Positions 21,554 to 33,368 of a stretch of DNA of 64,000 bases are shown one piece after another (within the stretch, counting starts at the first letter, position 1; each line of letters opens with the position of its first letter). Position numbers and translations under genes: made by a program. The DNA is from Narthecium ossifragum (Eukaryota; Streptophyta; Magnoliopsida; Dioscoreales; Nartheciaceae), in contig OY986971.1 of assembly GCA_963920575.1 (NCBI GenBank), positions 10,418,779-10,482,778 on the forward strand, in the 5' to 3' direction. A model generated the notes under the pieces. The model was not told the origin of the DNA, searched no databases, and saw only the letters and a list, made by a program, of their open reading frames with translations.

Positions 21554-22805
21554 CCCTTGAATATTGTTTTTTGGCTTTTCTTGAATGGATTTCATTCATG
21601 ATTGATATCTAAGTATGTTGGGAAGCTTACACGTTGTTTCCAAGGAGTTTTTAAAGGAATTCTATCGAGATTGAGGATCGATTCGTGTACTTCCCCTTTT
21701 GAGTGAATTTATGGTTTTGCTTGCATTTAAATACATGATTGATAGTAGTTAAATGCTTATTTGGTTGCCTAACCATTAGCTAGCTATAAGTGCTAGCTAA
21801 TGTGGAATTGTGGAACCTTAGCCTTTTGCCGGCGAGTGTCGAGGGCTATTGTATATCTGTTGAACCTATAACTGTTGTTGTGGTATATAGAGACATTTAG
21901 GGTAGATGTTTGCATAAGTTCATGCATTGTATGCATTAGAGGCATATGAGGTTAGGCGGGCGATGGGTTGATCGCCGATCAGAGGCTCTCGGGTAGCTCG
22001 GATCTAGCCTTAGGACCGTGGCTGGGTAGTAAGTATTAGGGCGTGATTGTAATTGAATCTCATGTTATCGAGAATGTATTATAGTTGACTCTTATCATTG
22101 CTTGAGGTTTAGAGGACGTGTTGTCTTTCAAGGGCAAGTGCTAAGGATGGATGTCGATGCATTCCCGACGTGGTTCCCCAAGGCATGGTATTCCTATTTG
22201 GGTAAGGGTGATCCTGTATGTTACTGTTCCTTGGCCTCCTAGTAACATGTTCAGGAGAGAGGTTTCATGACAGGAGCCATTGGGACATCGATAGTGGTTG
22301 TGGGACCCCGTGGCATTCCTTACGCTTGAGCGGGAAGACAACACTGTTGTTGTTTTCCTCCTTTTAGTGTGCCATAGAGTAGAACCCTACTGAGCTTATC
22401 GCTCACTCCTACCCGGGCTGCGTTTGCAGGTGCAGGCGCCATTTCTTCTTCAGTAGAGCCGGCGAGATCTACATTTGGTGGCGCGAGTACTTCCAGAGGC
22501 GGTTGAGGTTGCTGGAGGACGACTGCTGTACTTTTTGATAGTTTGTATGTTACAAACATCTTTCGAGGATTTTTGGAATATTGTATAATATATTTCCCTT
22601 GGAGGAGGTTAATAAGAATTTTGTATCAGATATTTAATCAGTACAACTTGATGTATTTATAAATTGAATTACAGTTTCACCTCTGGAATATAAATTGTTT
22701 AAATTTATCTATCTTTTCCGCATTGCATCGCGCCAATTGAAGATGAATAGTGATAGGAACCCTCATGCCTCGTCCTGGATAGGTTTTCTGGGTCGGGGTA
22801 TGACA

Positions 22806-25680
22806 CTGGAACTCCTCTTTCTTTTACAATCTGGTCTCCTCAAGATGCCATAAGTCTAAGGTTACAGAGATCATGGATGAGAATGGGGAGATGGTTTGTG
22901 ATCAACAAAGCATAGGAAAATTTTTTGTTAATCATTTCTTGAAGCTCTGGACAGAGGAAAGAAGAAGCTTCAGCCTCGAGTTGCCTGAATTGCCTACGAT
23001 AGGTGAGGATATGTGCAACATTCTTGATTGCGAGGTCAGTGAGACAGAGATCAAGGAAGCACTTGGAGGCATGGGAAGGAATAAATGTCCAAGTCTAGAC
23101 AGTATTTCAATGGAATTCTTTCTCACCCAATGGGATATTGTCGGAGCTGAATTCATTGAGGTCATCAAAACTTTCTTTAGAACAGCTCATCTCCCTCCAA
23201 GTTGGAATGAATCCTATATCTCCTTGGTACCAAAGTGCAAATTCCCCCTAGTTGTCAAAGATTTCAGGGCTATCAGCTTATGCAATGTAGGCTATAAGGT
23301 AATTATAAGCATCCTAGCTTGGAGAATGAAGCAAGTACTTGGCAGTCTCATTGGTTTGGAGCAGTCAGCCTTCCTCTCAGGAAGATACATACATGATAAC
23401 ATCGATGCTGCGAAAGAAGTCATCCACTCCATGAAGATTGCACCAAAGTCCAGTAGTCTGATGGTCCTGAAGGTTGATTTGAGGGCAACTTACGATCGAG
23501 TTAAGTGGAGCTTTCTAAGGAAAGTCCTAAAAGCAATGGCATTTCCATCGAAATGGATAGCATGGGTTATGGCTTGCGTAGTTGGGCCGCGCTTCTGTAT
23601 TATCATCAATGGAAAAGCTCCATGGCAAATTTTCTTCCAGGTGTGAACTGAGGCAAGGAGATCCAATGTCCTCATATCTCTTCCTCATCGTGCAGGAGGT
23701 GCTATCAAGAGTTTTGAAGAACCCTACAACTGGCCTAAGAGGTTTGAGCTTCAGAGGATCAAATTTTTCTTTATCTCACCTCCTTTTTGCAGATGACTGC
23801 TTGATATTCTCCCAGGCTTCATGCTTGGAGGCAAGACATCTGAAAGATGCACTCCTCAGGTTCAAACTCCTCTCAGGCTTGGAGATGAATGTATCCAAAT
23901 CATTTGTACGTTTCTCATCAACTTTTCCAGCAGAAAGGAAGAGCACTATATGCCACATTCTTGGACTGCCAGAAGCAGAGGGCACCTGGACATACCTAGG
24001 AGTACCTTTTTGTGCCGGCAGAGTGACAACAGCGGACTGCTCCCCCCTTTTAGACAAAATGGTTGGCCGAGTTCTCTCATGACAAGGACGACATATTTCA
24101 GCTCCAGGACAGCTGGTCCTACTCCAATCTGTCCTTTAAGAAATCCCGGCATTCATCATGTCCATGACTCATGTTCCTCTAGGAGTTATCAGGAAGCTTG
24201 ATCGTATTAGTCGTGATTTCTTATGAGGATGACACAAATCAGGAATTTGTAACCTTGCTTGGAAAGATGTGTGCACTCCAAAGGAGGTTGGAGGATTGGG
24301 AGTGAGAGATCTCAACTCTCGGCAGATCGCACTCAAGGCTCGGCGCGCAGCCATATTCCTAGAACCAGGAGTCAATGTTTGTAAAGAATTTGCACAAGCA
24401 AAGTATCAATGGCATGGAGTTCTACCTTCTTGTCAAGACTCAAGAACGGCGTCATCACATTGGAGGCACTTCTGTTTAGCTGCTGACACGTTGAGGAAGA
24501 AGATTCAGTGGGTTCCGAGAGTGGACAACAAGCTTAATGCCGTTGATGACGCATGGTTCTCTGAAACCCCGTTGTCCAGATGGCCAACATTGTTCAATAC
24601 ATATATTGAGCTAGATAAGGTTGATGTTGGGGATTTGATAGTGAATTAAGGATGGGATTTAGAAGCATTGACAACATCTTTCAACCCCATGCTCATTGAA
24701 TTGATTGTGAAGCAAAGGTGTGGCGATAGGGAAGGAAGCCATTGGCCGTTGAATAGCTCTGGCAAGGTATGCACAGCTTCAACATACTTGTAACAGATCC
24801 AAGAACGTTGCAGTATAGGGAAGGAAGAGGTGTGGACCAATGTTTGGAGGTCTCCGGTCAGACCGAGAGCATGACACTTTCTTTAGCGAGTTGTCCCCGG
24901 CAAGCTACCAGTACGAGCCATCCTATGGAGACTACACTTAGCATCAGAGAAGGAATGTCCCATGAATTGTGGAGAGACAGAGACAGTCTCCCATGCTGTC
25001 TTTGGGTGCCATTTTGCAAAGAGTGTCTTCAACCTCATCATAGAGAAGGAGAATTTATAGCTGCCATTAAGGAACCAAGATGATTTCTTCAACCTGCTGC
25101 TTGGGAAGGGGCCTAAAAAGATCAAAACAATTCTGGGATATGGTATGTGGCTCATTTGGAAGGATCACAACTCCAATCCTTCCAAATGAGAGAAGGGAGA
25201 TTCGATCGACGCATTGGCATCCAAGATAAAGCGAGGGGTGAAATAGCAACTAGGCCAAGATAGCAATAACTCTAATATGCCAGTCAAGAACATCAATAGG
25301 GGAGGAGCTCATGTAGTACAAATGGATGTGTCTGTTGATCCCTGCTCCGGGGAGGTAGCCATAGGGATCGTTGGCCTAGCAGAGGATGGGAAGGAGGCTT
25401 GGGCATGGGCAAGGCCAGTTATTGTAGGTTCAGTCCTTGAAGGCGAAATGGAAGCAATTTTGGAGGCCATGAGGAGAGCAAAGTATCTTGGTTTGAGGAA
25501 CCTGATCATAGAGACTGATTCCTTATCTGTGGTTAGGATTCTGAATGGTTTGAGCAGATGCCCCCGTGACTTAGAAAGCATGGCAAAGAACATCTGGTTG
25601 CATGTTATACTTTTTTATTTTGTTTTATTCCTCTACATCTCTAGAGGGTGTAATGTGAGAGCTGATGGTATCGCTTGAGC
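22806..25680 (+). pseudogene. LINE ORF2 reverse transcriptase, zinc finger and RNase H
   Basis: 22873-23646 gives the RT fingers and palm: LVPK, DFRAISLCNVGYKVI, QSAFLSGRYIHDN, and KVDLRATYDRVKW with the first catalytic Asp. A frameshift near 23640 moves the rest to another frame with RQGDP and FADD (23786-23797). Further on, a Cys/His motif around 24940-25020 (CPMNCGETETVSHAVFGCHF) matches the zf-RVT type. 25277-25678 is an RNase H-like domain with the acidic residues in MDVSVD (25325), GEMEA, IETDS (Asp at 25517) and RADG. RT and RNase H motifs are largely kept but there are many stops and shifts between them. Confidence 0.9.
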
Positions 25681-25799
25681 ATGTCGTAGGACTAAGACCT
25701 TGCTCGCTTTGTCTTGTGAGTCAAGGATGGGGTTGTTAGGCAGCTGCTTGATGTAGCAGGTTCCTTGTATAAATAATTAGCCATATGGCTCATCTCATC

Positions 25800-25810
25800 A
25801 AAAAAAAAAA
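25800..25810 (+). other. LINE poly(A) tail
   Basis: Eleven A residues directly follow the RNase H region and 3' UTR, marking the LINE 3' end. Confidence 0.85.
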
Positions 25811-26050
25811 CAGTTACCAAACTTTACCAGGTAACAAGGAAGCATGATGACTAAAACCTATGAAAAGGTGAAAGTGAAACTTCTAAGTTGGAACTCAACT
25901 TAGATCCCCTTTATATGTGTGTGCAGCAATAATAAAACCCTTAGATAAGACAATAAATGAAGCACACAATGAGAGAACAAAGCTTTTAATGTAGAAAACT
26001 CCTCAATAAGGAAAAACCACGTGTCCTCAATAAGGAACAAAGCTTTTGAT
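25811..26050. other. Unassigned spacer
   Basis: It contains a short direct repeat ('tcctcaataaggaa' near 25991 and 26023, 'aacaaagcttttgat/aat'). No gene. Confidence 0.4.
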
Positions 26051-27105
26051 TAGTTAGCCGGGGTTGTATCCCGTTTATGGCAATTTTGGTTGACGGCTCA
26101 TGGATGCCGTCGTAATACCGAAATTTATATTAATTGTTAATCTAGATTAGTTGTTTAGTCACGTAGAGAATTGTAGGCTTGTGTGCATATTTATCCAATT
26201 TATCTAGACCTTTGCTATGCTCACCACTTGGCGAGCTATGTGCTATGTCTAGCCCTGTATATTATTTGACATCTTGTTGCATGCCTGAAATCTTATCTAT
26301 GCGTGTGAGCATACATGTAATTGATTGCATTAGATGCATTCTAGGCTAGGCGTGGACGATGGGTTGGTCGCCAAGCCGAGAGCTCGGGCAGCTCAGATTT
26401 AGCCGTAGGACCGAGGCTAGTTAGCAAGATCTAGAACGTGATTTGTTACGATAATATCATGTTATCGAGATTCTGTCTAGTTGGCTGCAATTACTCTGAT
26501 TGAGGTGTAGAGATCATCCTAGGTTCCAGGCTCAGTTTCAGTTTCACTGTTAGGGGAAGTTACATACCATCCTGTGTCCTACGTCCTATTGTTTCAGCAC
26601 TGAAGCGCTTGCTTTGAGAGGAATGACTGCAGATAGTAGAGGTCATCCTGATGCTTACCCTGGGGTAGGCGGTGTATGTAACGTGAGTGTCGCCTAGAGA
26701 TGATTTGGAACCTGGGAATTTACTGTTCCCTTTCTTTTGTGAGCATCGTATTATAGAACCCTACTGAGCTTATCGCCCACTCCTACCCGGGCTGTGTTTT
26801 GCAGGTGCAGGCTTCAGCTCTTCTTCCGTAGCACCCGCTGGACAGACTCTAGGTGGGGCGCTGACCTCTAGAGGTGTTTGAGGACTTGGGGTTCGGTTAC
26901 TCTTTTTGGATTATATAAATGTATAATTTCAATTTATAAGGATTTTGGGATAGTTATGTAAGACATTTGATGATCAATTTTGTATCAAAATTTTGTCTTA
27001 TATTAGAGATGTGCTATTTTATAATAAACGCGCTAGTGATGGATTGAATAGATTTGGAACCCTCACGCCCCGGACCGGATGGGTTTTCTAGGTCGGGGTG
27101 AGACA
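26051..27105 (+). repeat. Tekay-like LTR, family E, 3' part
   Basis: It matches the 3' half of family A LTRs in order: 'tgcatgcctgaaatcttatct', the 'gcgtggacgatgggttggtcgcc' hairpin region, 'tcagatttagccgtaggaccg', and the acceptor-like GTTTTGCAG ending 26804. The terminal GGTCGGGGTGAGACA ends at 27105. The promoter part and word array are missing. It is followed by a PBS and gag, so it is the 5' LTR of a truncated element. Confidence 0.88.
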
Positions 27106-27108
27106 ACT

Positions 27109-27120
27109 TGGTATCAGAGC
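27109..27120 (+). promoter_or_regulatory. Primer binding site (initiator Met tRNA type)
   Basis: TGGTATCAGAGC starts 3 nt after the LTR end. This is the classic plant retrotransposon PBS complementary to the 3' end of initiator methionine tRNA. Confidence 0.92.
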
Positions 27121-27310
27121 AGGCTGTAGATCCCAGTGATAAGATTAGACTTGTCGTTAAGGTTTTGAGTGTGGGTTGGGATAGTTCTAGGGTAAGAACA
27201 TCCATGTATGTTTCGTTTGCGCTCGTGTGTGATATGCTTTTGCTTTATTGATTGATGCTTGCTTTGGTTTTTGACGAGCTAGTTCTCATGCTTGTAGTGG
27301 TTGTGTAGAT

Positions 27311-27985
27311 GATAGGGCAGTTTGATGGTTCTCCCGTGAGGGATCGAGGCGGATCGGGCGATGAGCGTGCCGCCCGACGGGCCTAAGAGGCCGAGAGGCG
27401 TAAGTACTGGGCACCTACACCAATACCAGAGGCAGCTTCAGTAGGTGGCAAGCGCTGGGGGAAGCTTCCCTCCACGACAGGGAAGTTCTCCGTCCCGTTG
27501 ATGGCCAGTCTTTAGCGTCAGAGATTCTCGACTTCCGGCGACTGGACCCTCCCAAGTTCAACGGCCGGAGCGGGGATCCTGCAGAGGCGAACGAGTGGCT
27601 AGAGGAGGCCGCTCGTGTGCTCGATATCCTGTTTGGCGAGGATGACCCTCTTCGAGTCAAACTCGCGGCGTTCCAGCTAGACCGGGACGTCTTGGATTGG
27701 TGGCGCACCACCCAGGTCACTAGGGCAGGAGTAGAGCAGATGTCGTGGTCAGGGTTCTGTGCCACTTTTCTGGATGCGTACTTTCCCTACAGTATGCGGG
27801 TGGCCACGACCGAGGAGTACCTCACCCTCACTCATGGTACTCTCACAGTTCAGCAGTTTGCCACCAGATTCACCCACTTGGCCTGCTACACTGGACCATT
27901 GGTAGCCGACCCTACCACCATAGCCCATCAGTTTGAGAGGGGGCTCCGAGCAGAGATCCGGAGACTAATTTATCCACCAAAATAA
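27311..27985 (+). pseudogene. Tekay-like gag, truncated
   Basis: After the PBS, an ATG at 27311 opens a short frame broken by a stop near 27384. From about 27530 the frame reads PPKFNGRSGDPAEANEWLEE and RVLDILFGEDD, continuing in 27617-27985 with FQLDRDVLDWW and a Retrotrans_gag-type end (QFERGLRAEIRR). It is homologous to the gag of the element at 59551. Sequence similarity stops at about 27978, where unrelated DNA begins. Zinc knuckle and pol are absent. Not functional. Confidence 0.88.
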
Positions 27986-28441
27986 ACTCATCTTCTCCAT
28001 CACTACCGCCTTCTCCTTCACCACCTTCTTCAACGGTGGAGGGAAGGAGATGATGGGTTGAGGTGGTGATGAGATTGAGATGGGTAGTGGTTAGGGGTGG
28101 TGGAGATCGATGGAAAAGGGGCGGGGTCGGCAGAGATGGTGGCTAGGGTCGAGGGAGGCTGCTAGAGACGATGGCGACCTTGGGCGACGACGGTGATGAT
28201 GTGGAGGTGTTGGTCAAGGTTGGAGGACTTGCGATGGCGAAGAAGCTCAGGGGAGGGTGGTACGCAATGGGGGTCGGGATAACATCGAAGAAGCTGGATA
28301 ATAAGCCTCGAACTTGATCCTGATCGTCAGATGGGAATGGACTATCAGGATCAAAGTTCGCCCTCTAACACCCAACGAACCAGTTCTAATAGGAAAATTC
28401 CTATATATATATATATATATATATCTACTATATCTACTATA
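27986..28441. other. Unassigned GA/GC-rich stretch and AT microsatellite
   Basis: 27986-28330 is purine-rich, without a recognisable product. 28402-28441 is (TA)n with three copies of ATCTACTAT leading into the Helitron end. Confidence 0.5.
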
Positions 28442-28652
28442 TCTACTATATAAAATAAGGTGGGTTATGAGTCATATGATCTATGTACACGTGGAAGATG
28501 GTTACTTGGTCTCATATGCATACGTGGCGTATTACATAAGCAAATGGTTACTCCTTATTTAATTGGTTATCTGGTAGTTACCAAGTGGTTGGGAAAAAGA
28601 GAGGGGGTAGTAATGGGGTGTGGTGGTTACCCGTATTAGCTGGCACGGGGTC
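28442..28652 (+). mobile_element. Helitron 5' end (second element)
   Basis: TCTACTATATAAAATAAGG preceded by A in an AT microsatellite is a typical plant Helitron 5' terminus. The element is interrupted at 28653 by a solo LTR and should resume at 31105. I could not find a convincing hairpin plus CTRR 3' end downstream, so the extent is unknown. Confidence 0.65.
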
Positions 28653-28934
28653 TGTGAGGGCCCGTCCCTCTAACCTGGCTCGACCACGTGGGTCGAGGGC
28701 CATTTTCCTGTTGGTTCGGTTCCGCGTCGGGTACGATCGGGCGATCGTATGGCGGTTTCGGCCCCAGGGGCATTTTGGGAAATATGCCCTCTGGTGGTCA
28801 GTTTCACACCCGCGTTCCACACACTGCCTTGGATTGATGTATGTGCTTAATTAGAATCTCTAGGGTGCGTCCGATCGAAGGATCGGGGCTCGATCGGGAA
28901 AGATCGAATCGGACGGCTGAGATCGATCCGAATA

Positions 28935-28944
28935 TCTATATAAG
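28935..28944 (+). promoter_or_regulatory. TATA box of LTR A4
   Basis: TCTATATAAG lies 282 bp into the LTR, just before a CT-rich leader. Confidence 0.75.
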
Positions 28945-28981
28945 CCCTGTCCCTTTCTCTCTCTTTCCTTCTCTTCTCCTG

Positions 28982-28985
<4 letters not shown>

Positions 28986-29023
<38 letters not shown>
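28986..29023 (+). repeat. (TC)n microsatellite in the LTR leader
   Basis: An uninterrupted CT dinucleotide run of about 38 bp. In the other family A copies this place is CT-rich but not a pure repeat, so it expanded locally. Confidence 0.95.
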
Positions 29024-29025
<2 letters not shown>

Positions 29026-29495
29026 TCGGCTGTGTGCTAGGGCTTGGAGACTTGGGCTTCGGAGCGTGGATCTTGGCGGCTCGACTGGTTGGACGCGTGG
29101 AGGAGCTACCCTACTTGCCCAAGTAGGTCTTTCTACCTCGATCTCGCGATCGGGTTCTCCTAGGATAGGTTTATTGCCTTTTCGCTGTAGGAATACATGT
29201 TAGAATGTTGTGTAGCTTGTAGCACATGTGGTGTGGCATGTTTCCAGTATTCCTTTGTTGCGAATTCGGTATTTTAACGGTTGTTTTCCGTATTATCGCC
29301 GTTTTGTCGGTTTTCATCCATTTGGACCTAGATAGGAGATTTAATCTTCAAAAATGTGATTTCTTTATACCATTGGATTCCCCATCGTGAATTACACTTG
29401 CTTGCAAAATCTCATTGTTTTCCAACATGATTTGATCCTTGAAATCCAAGAAATTGGATTTCCGGTACTGTTCGGATGAACTGTGCCTAAGGCTC

Positions 29496-29862
29496 GACGG
29501 TCGATCGGTGCATCGACCGTCAAGCGTTGATACGCTCTTTCTGGGCTTGACGGTCGACCGTCGGATCGAGCGTCGCATCGTCCGTCAGGCTCTGTTGGGA
29601 TTTTGGCCTTCCACGGTCGATGGACCGATCGACCGTGGGCTTCTTCCCCCTTTCATCCCACCTCACGGTCGACCGTCGGATCGACCGTCACATCGTCCGT
29701 GAGGCTCTGTCTCATTTTGGACTCCCCACGGTCGATGGGCCGATCGACCGTCGCCCATGTGGTTTTCCTCGTTTTGGCCTCACGGTCGACCGTGGCATCG
29801 ACCGTGACATCGACCGTGGCCTCATGGTCGACCGTCGGATCGACCGTCGCATCGACTGTGGG
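29496..29862 (+). repeat. Family A palindromic-word array (A4)
   Basis: Repeated GGTCGACC/GATCGACCGT units. A perfect 11-bp inverted repeat with 6-nt loop lies at 29611-29621 with 29628-29638 (arm CCACGGTCGAT). The block ATCGTCCGT-AGGCTCTGT is also found in the Athila-like element near 52070. Confidence 0.88.
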
Positions 29863-31104
29863 CCTTGAACATAGTTTTCTATCCTTTCTTGGATGGATTT
29901 GATTTGTGATTAATATCTAAACTTGTTGGGAAGGATGTATGTGAATTTTATGAGGTTTTCAAAGGATTTCTATCGAGTTTGAGGATCAATTCGAGTAATT
30001 TTCCTTTTGGGCAAATCTATGGTTTCGTTTACATTTAATACATGTTTGATTGTAGTTAAATGCTTAGTTCATTGCGTAACCATTAGCTACCTATGAGTGC
30101 TAGCTAATGAGGAATTGTGGAACCTTAGCTTCATGCCAGCGAGTGCCGAGGGCTATTCTATATCTATTGAATCTATAATTGATACTGTGGCATATAGAGA
30201 CATCTAGGGTAAATGTTTGTATAGATTCATGCATTGTATGCATTAGAGGCATTTGAGGTTAGGCGGGCGATGGTTTGGTCGCCGATCCGAGACTCTCAGG
30301 TAGCTCGGATCTAGCCTTAGGGTCGTGGCTGGTAGTCAGGTTTAGGGTGTGAATGTATGATCAAATCTCATGTGATTGAGGATTTGCGATAGTTGACTTT
30401 GATCAATGTTTTGAGGTTTAGAGGTCGTGTTGCCTTCCCAAGGCAACTGCTAAGGATGTAATCGATGTGTTCCCGACGTGGTCCCCAGGCAGTGGTATCC
30501 CTGCTGGGTATGGGTGATCCTGCATGATACTGTTCCCCTGTTAGTGCTTAGGGTGATCTTGGTAACATGTTCAAGAGAGAGGTTCATGACAGGAGCCCTT
30601 GGGACATCGATGGGTTTTGGGACCCGTGGCATCCGTTAGTCTTGAGCGGGGAGACAACACAGTTGTTGTTTTCCTCCCTTCTGTGTGCCGTAGAGTGGAA
30701 CCCTACTGAGCTTATCGTTCACTCCTACCCGGGCTGCGTTTGCAGGTGCAGGCGACAGTTCTTCTTCCGTGGAGCCGGCAGGATCGGCCTTTGGCGGCGC
30801 GAGTACATCCAGGGGTGCTTGAGGTTTTGCTGGAGGATAAAACTGTTGTACTTTTTGATAGTTTATATATGTTGACTTCGAGGACTTTTGGGATTATGTA
30901 TTATATCTATCCTTGGAAGATTTTTGTATCGAATATTGAATAGTATAACTGATGTTATATGAATTGAATATCTGTTTACCTCTGGATTATAATTTGTTTA
31001 AATTTATCCATCTTTCCGCATTTGTGTCGTGCCAATTGAATATGAATAGAGATAGGAACCCTCACGCCCCATCCTGGATGGGTTTTCTGGGTCGGGGTGT
31101 GACA

Positions 31105-33368
31105 GGGTCCCACCTGTATAAGATAGGGTTTTTGCATCGAACGACCCACAACAGCAAGCCGAGTTTCTTTCTTACGGTTAAAAAACAAATAACTTGTGTT
31201 ACGGTAGTTTTTTAGCGTGCTCCATCTCGACACAGGCCAGGTTGATCCAGGCGGTTTCTAATGGATCTCTGACCAGTGTCGCCTAGGTTGCAACGTCCAT
31301 GGATTCGTGAAGCGGTTCAATCACTCACTCACCTCCGGTCATCTAGCGAGTTACCACTGCTCCAAGTCGTGGCCGGCATCACTCTGCTATGAGTTTCTTC
31401 TTTGTACTCTTTCTAAGCATCTAATATTGATCTGGGAATAATCTTCCACATGTTTCATCCTCATGCTTTTCTTGATCATGTCGTTGAACTTTTCTCCATC
31501 CTCTTCTTAATTAATCTTTCACCTGTTTCAATACTTATACCCCGGCTGGTTCTTGCTTTCCGACATCCCCACCCCGCTTCGTTTCCCCTTCCCGTCATCG
31601 CACAAGATCTCACCAGAGTCCTTCATCAAGTCCTCAGTGTTGCCCAAGCTCTCGAAGTCAAGCCCCTTGGTGTAGAGCTAGAGGACTCGGAGTGTTTTGG
31701 CAACCCGGTTGTAGGATCCAATGCCGGTTTCTTGTCGAGGACATCAGCTGGCGACGACGATCCTAGAAGTAGAGCTCGCCAAAGATTTCAACGAAGGAGG
31801 CAGTGCCGACAAGCTTCGCTGGCAAAATTTTGCTCCATGATGCAGAGACTTAATCAATGTGGGTTTCTCCAGCAGTGGGTTCTCAAAGAATTGCCTCAGA
31901 CTACCACATGTAGCCATATATGATCTCCTTACTATCCTAAAACGCAGAAGTTTTTTAGACATAGGAATATAGAGTTCTCTAGCTTTTAGAGAGAAAAGGA
32001 GGGGAAATTAGTTGATTATAATCCATCTCAGTCATTAGTATGAGTTAAGTTGAGAACACAAGGTCACAAGAAGATTGCTCCATGCCTGGGAGTAGAGCAG
32101 ATTGTTGCCATTCAAAATTTCAAAAGCAACCATCGCGTCGACCCACGCCGCTCAAAAACAGTTCAAATCACGATGTTAGTTAGATAACCACCACGTAACA
32201 CATCCAACAATCGAAGAGGAAGCGGCATGGTGGCTGACGCCCTTCCCATAGGGGCGTAATGATGATTAAGTAGTGCCAGTGTTAGGATGTCCACATGGAC
32301 CAACCACAAATCGAAGTTGAAGCGGTGGCAGGTGAGAACCCACATGGAAGAAAGAACGTTGACTAATGATAGCCCTCTACCATTAATATGATACGACACG
32401 CGAGCACGGTTCCAAAATTAGTAATGATGACGGATATGTCATGAACAGAAATGCCTTCATGATGACATAAGCCTCGATCCAAGAGTTGTCATCAACCTAA
32501 TAAAGGTGTACTTGTCAATCGATGTGAAACCTTAAGAAATTGATGCTCTTACACATCGACACACTGTATGATCAAGATCGATCAAGATCGAGCGTCGATG
32601 ATATCATATTCCAAGCACGTCGACAAAAGTGGATACCCATACATTGCAAAACCTCCCTCGAAGTCAATGTTGATTGGTGATTAGGCATCATTATACTTGT
32701 GATCAACATGATTTGAGCACCATGGTTTAGATTTGAAACTTAATTAAAATACCTCATGACTCACTCAAGCCAGTTGGACTCGGGTCAACCGTCAGAGATT
32801 AAGTGGACACCGTTGAACTCGTGTCAATCGCTAGAGATTAACAGAACGCCAAGTAACACAACTAAGGTGTGGGAGCTCGCTTGGAAAGATAGGAGGACGC
32901 CGTTTCCCACGATGATACCCACAACGCCAAGGAGGAAGACCATGACCGCATGATCTCGACATCGTGCATGAAGGCAAAGAAGGCTCTATGAATGACACGT
33001 GGAGAAGGCCGGTCATAATATAAAAGATGAAGAAAAAGGAGAGATGAAGGAGGACGAACAAATCATTCAATTATGACTTTTCTTTTCGACTGTACTAGCC
33101 CTAGCTTTAGTTGTTTCCCTTATGCTGTTGCAATCAAGCTTTCCGAGGAGTTGTAATCCATTAATTGCGACTTCAATGGAAGCGAGTAGTTTCTATTACT
33201 AGTTAATTGTTCTTACATTCCTAGAAGTAATGTAAACGGTACTGCTTTCGTAGGGGTAGTTCAATCTTAACCTCATGAGTAATAGTAACATAATTTTAAG
33301 AGTGGTCCATTCAGTTAGCGGTCACAAAGTAGTTTAATTAACATCAACATTAGTCTAATCTCCTTCCA
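31105..33368. other. Unassigned, probably Helitron interior
   Basis: This resumes the sequence interrupted by solo LTR A4. An open stretch at 31450-31923 (157 codons) lies in GC-richer sequence and might derive from a captured gene fragment. I do not recognise its product and would not call it a gene. A short direct repeat (atcaagatcg twice) lies at about 32571-32591. The rest shows nothing I can support. Confidence 0.4.

Larger units (their letters stand above)
20370..22805 (+). repeat. Solo LTR, Tekay-like family A (copy A3)
   Basis: TGTGAGGACC to GGGTATGACA, 2436 bp. The flanks are CCGGA (20365-20369) and CTGGA (22806-22810), a target duplication with one C-to-T change at a CpG. It has TATA at 20658-20667, a donor-like GTAGGT near 20825, a word array at 21197-21553, a perfect 11-bp hairpin at 21774-21802, a GGCGAT/ATCGCC hairpin at 21959-21976 and an acceptor-like TTTGCAG ending 22429. 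This is the second family A insertion into the same LINE. Confidence 0.95.
16890..25810 (+). mobile_element. L1-type LINE, 5'-truncated, split by two solo LTRs
   Basis: Three collinear coding pieces (16890-17141, 19557-20369, 22806-25680) give endonuclease, reverse transcriptase, a zinc-finger region and RNase H in the order of plant L1 elements. A poly(A) tail follows at 25800-25810. The joins fall exactly at the 5-bp target duplications of the solo LTRs at 17142 and 20370. ORF1 and the very start of the endonuclease are missing, so the copy was 5'-truncated on insertion. Multiple stops and frameshifts make it dead. I did not identify its target duplication. Confidence 0.9.
28653..31104 (+). 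repeat. Solo LTR, Tekay-like family A (copy A4)
   Basis: TGTGAGGGCC to GGGGTGTGACA, 2452 bp, with perfect target duplication GGGTC (28648-28652 and 31105-31109). It has TATA at 28935-28944, a (TC)n leader, a donor-like GTAGGT near 29115, a word array at 29496-29862, an 11-bp hairpin with one mismatch at 30081-30109, a GGCGA/TCGCC hairpin at 30266-30283 and an acceptor-like TTTGCAG ending 30745. Confidence 0.96.

Noticed and set aside
27109..27120. tRNA-like sequence TGGTATCAGAGC (also at 37398 and 59352)
   Set aside because: It is a primer binding site next to an LTR end; no cloverleaf or tRNA gene around it.
31450..31923. 157-codon frame as a host gene
   Set aside because: No recognisable domain, no intron signals that I trust, located in likely Helitron interior; listed only as unassigned.
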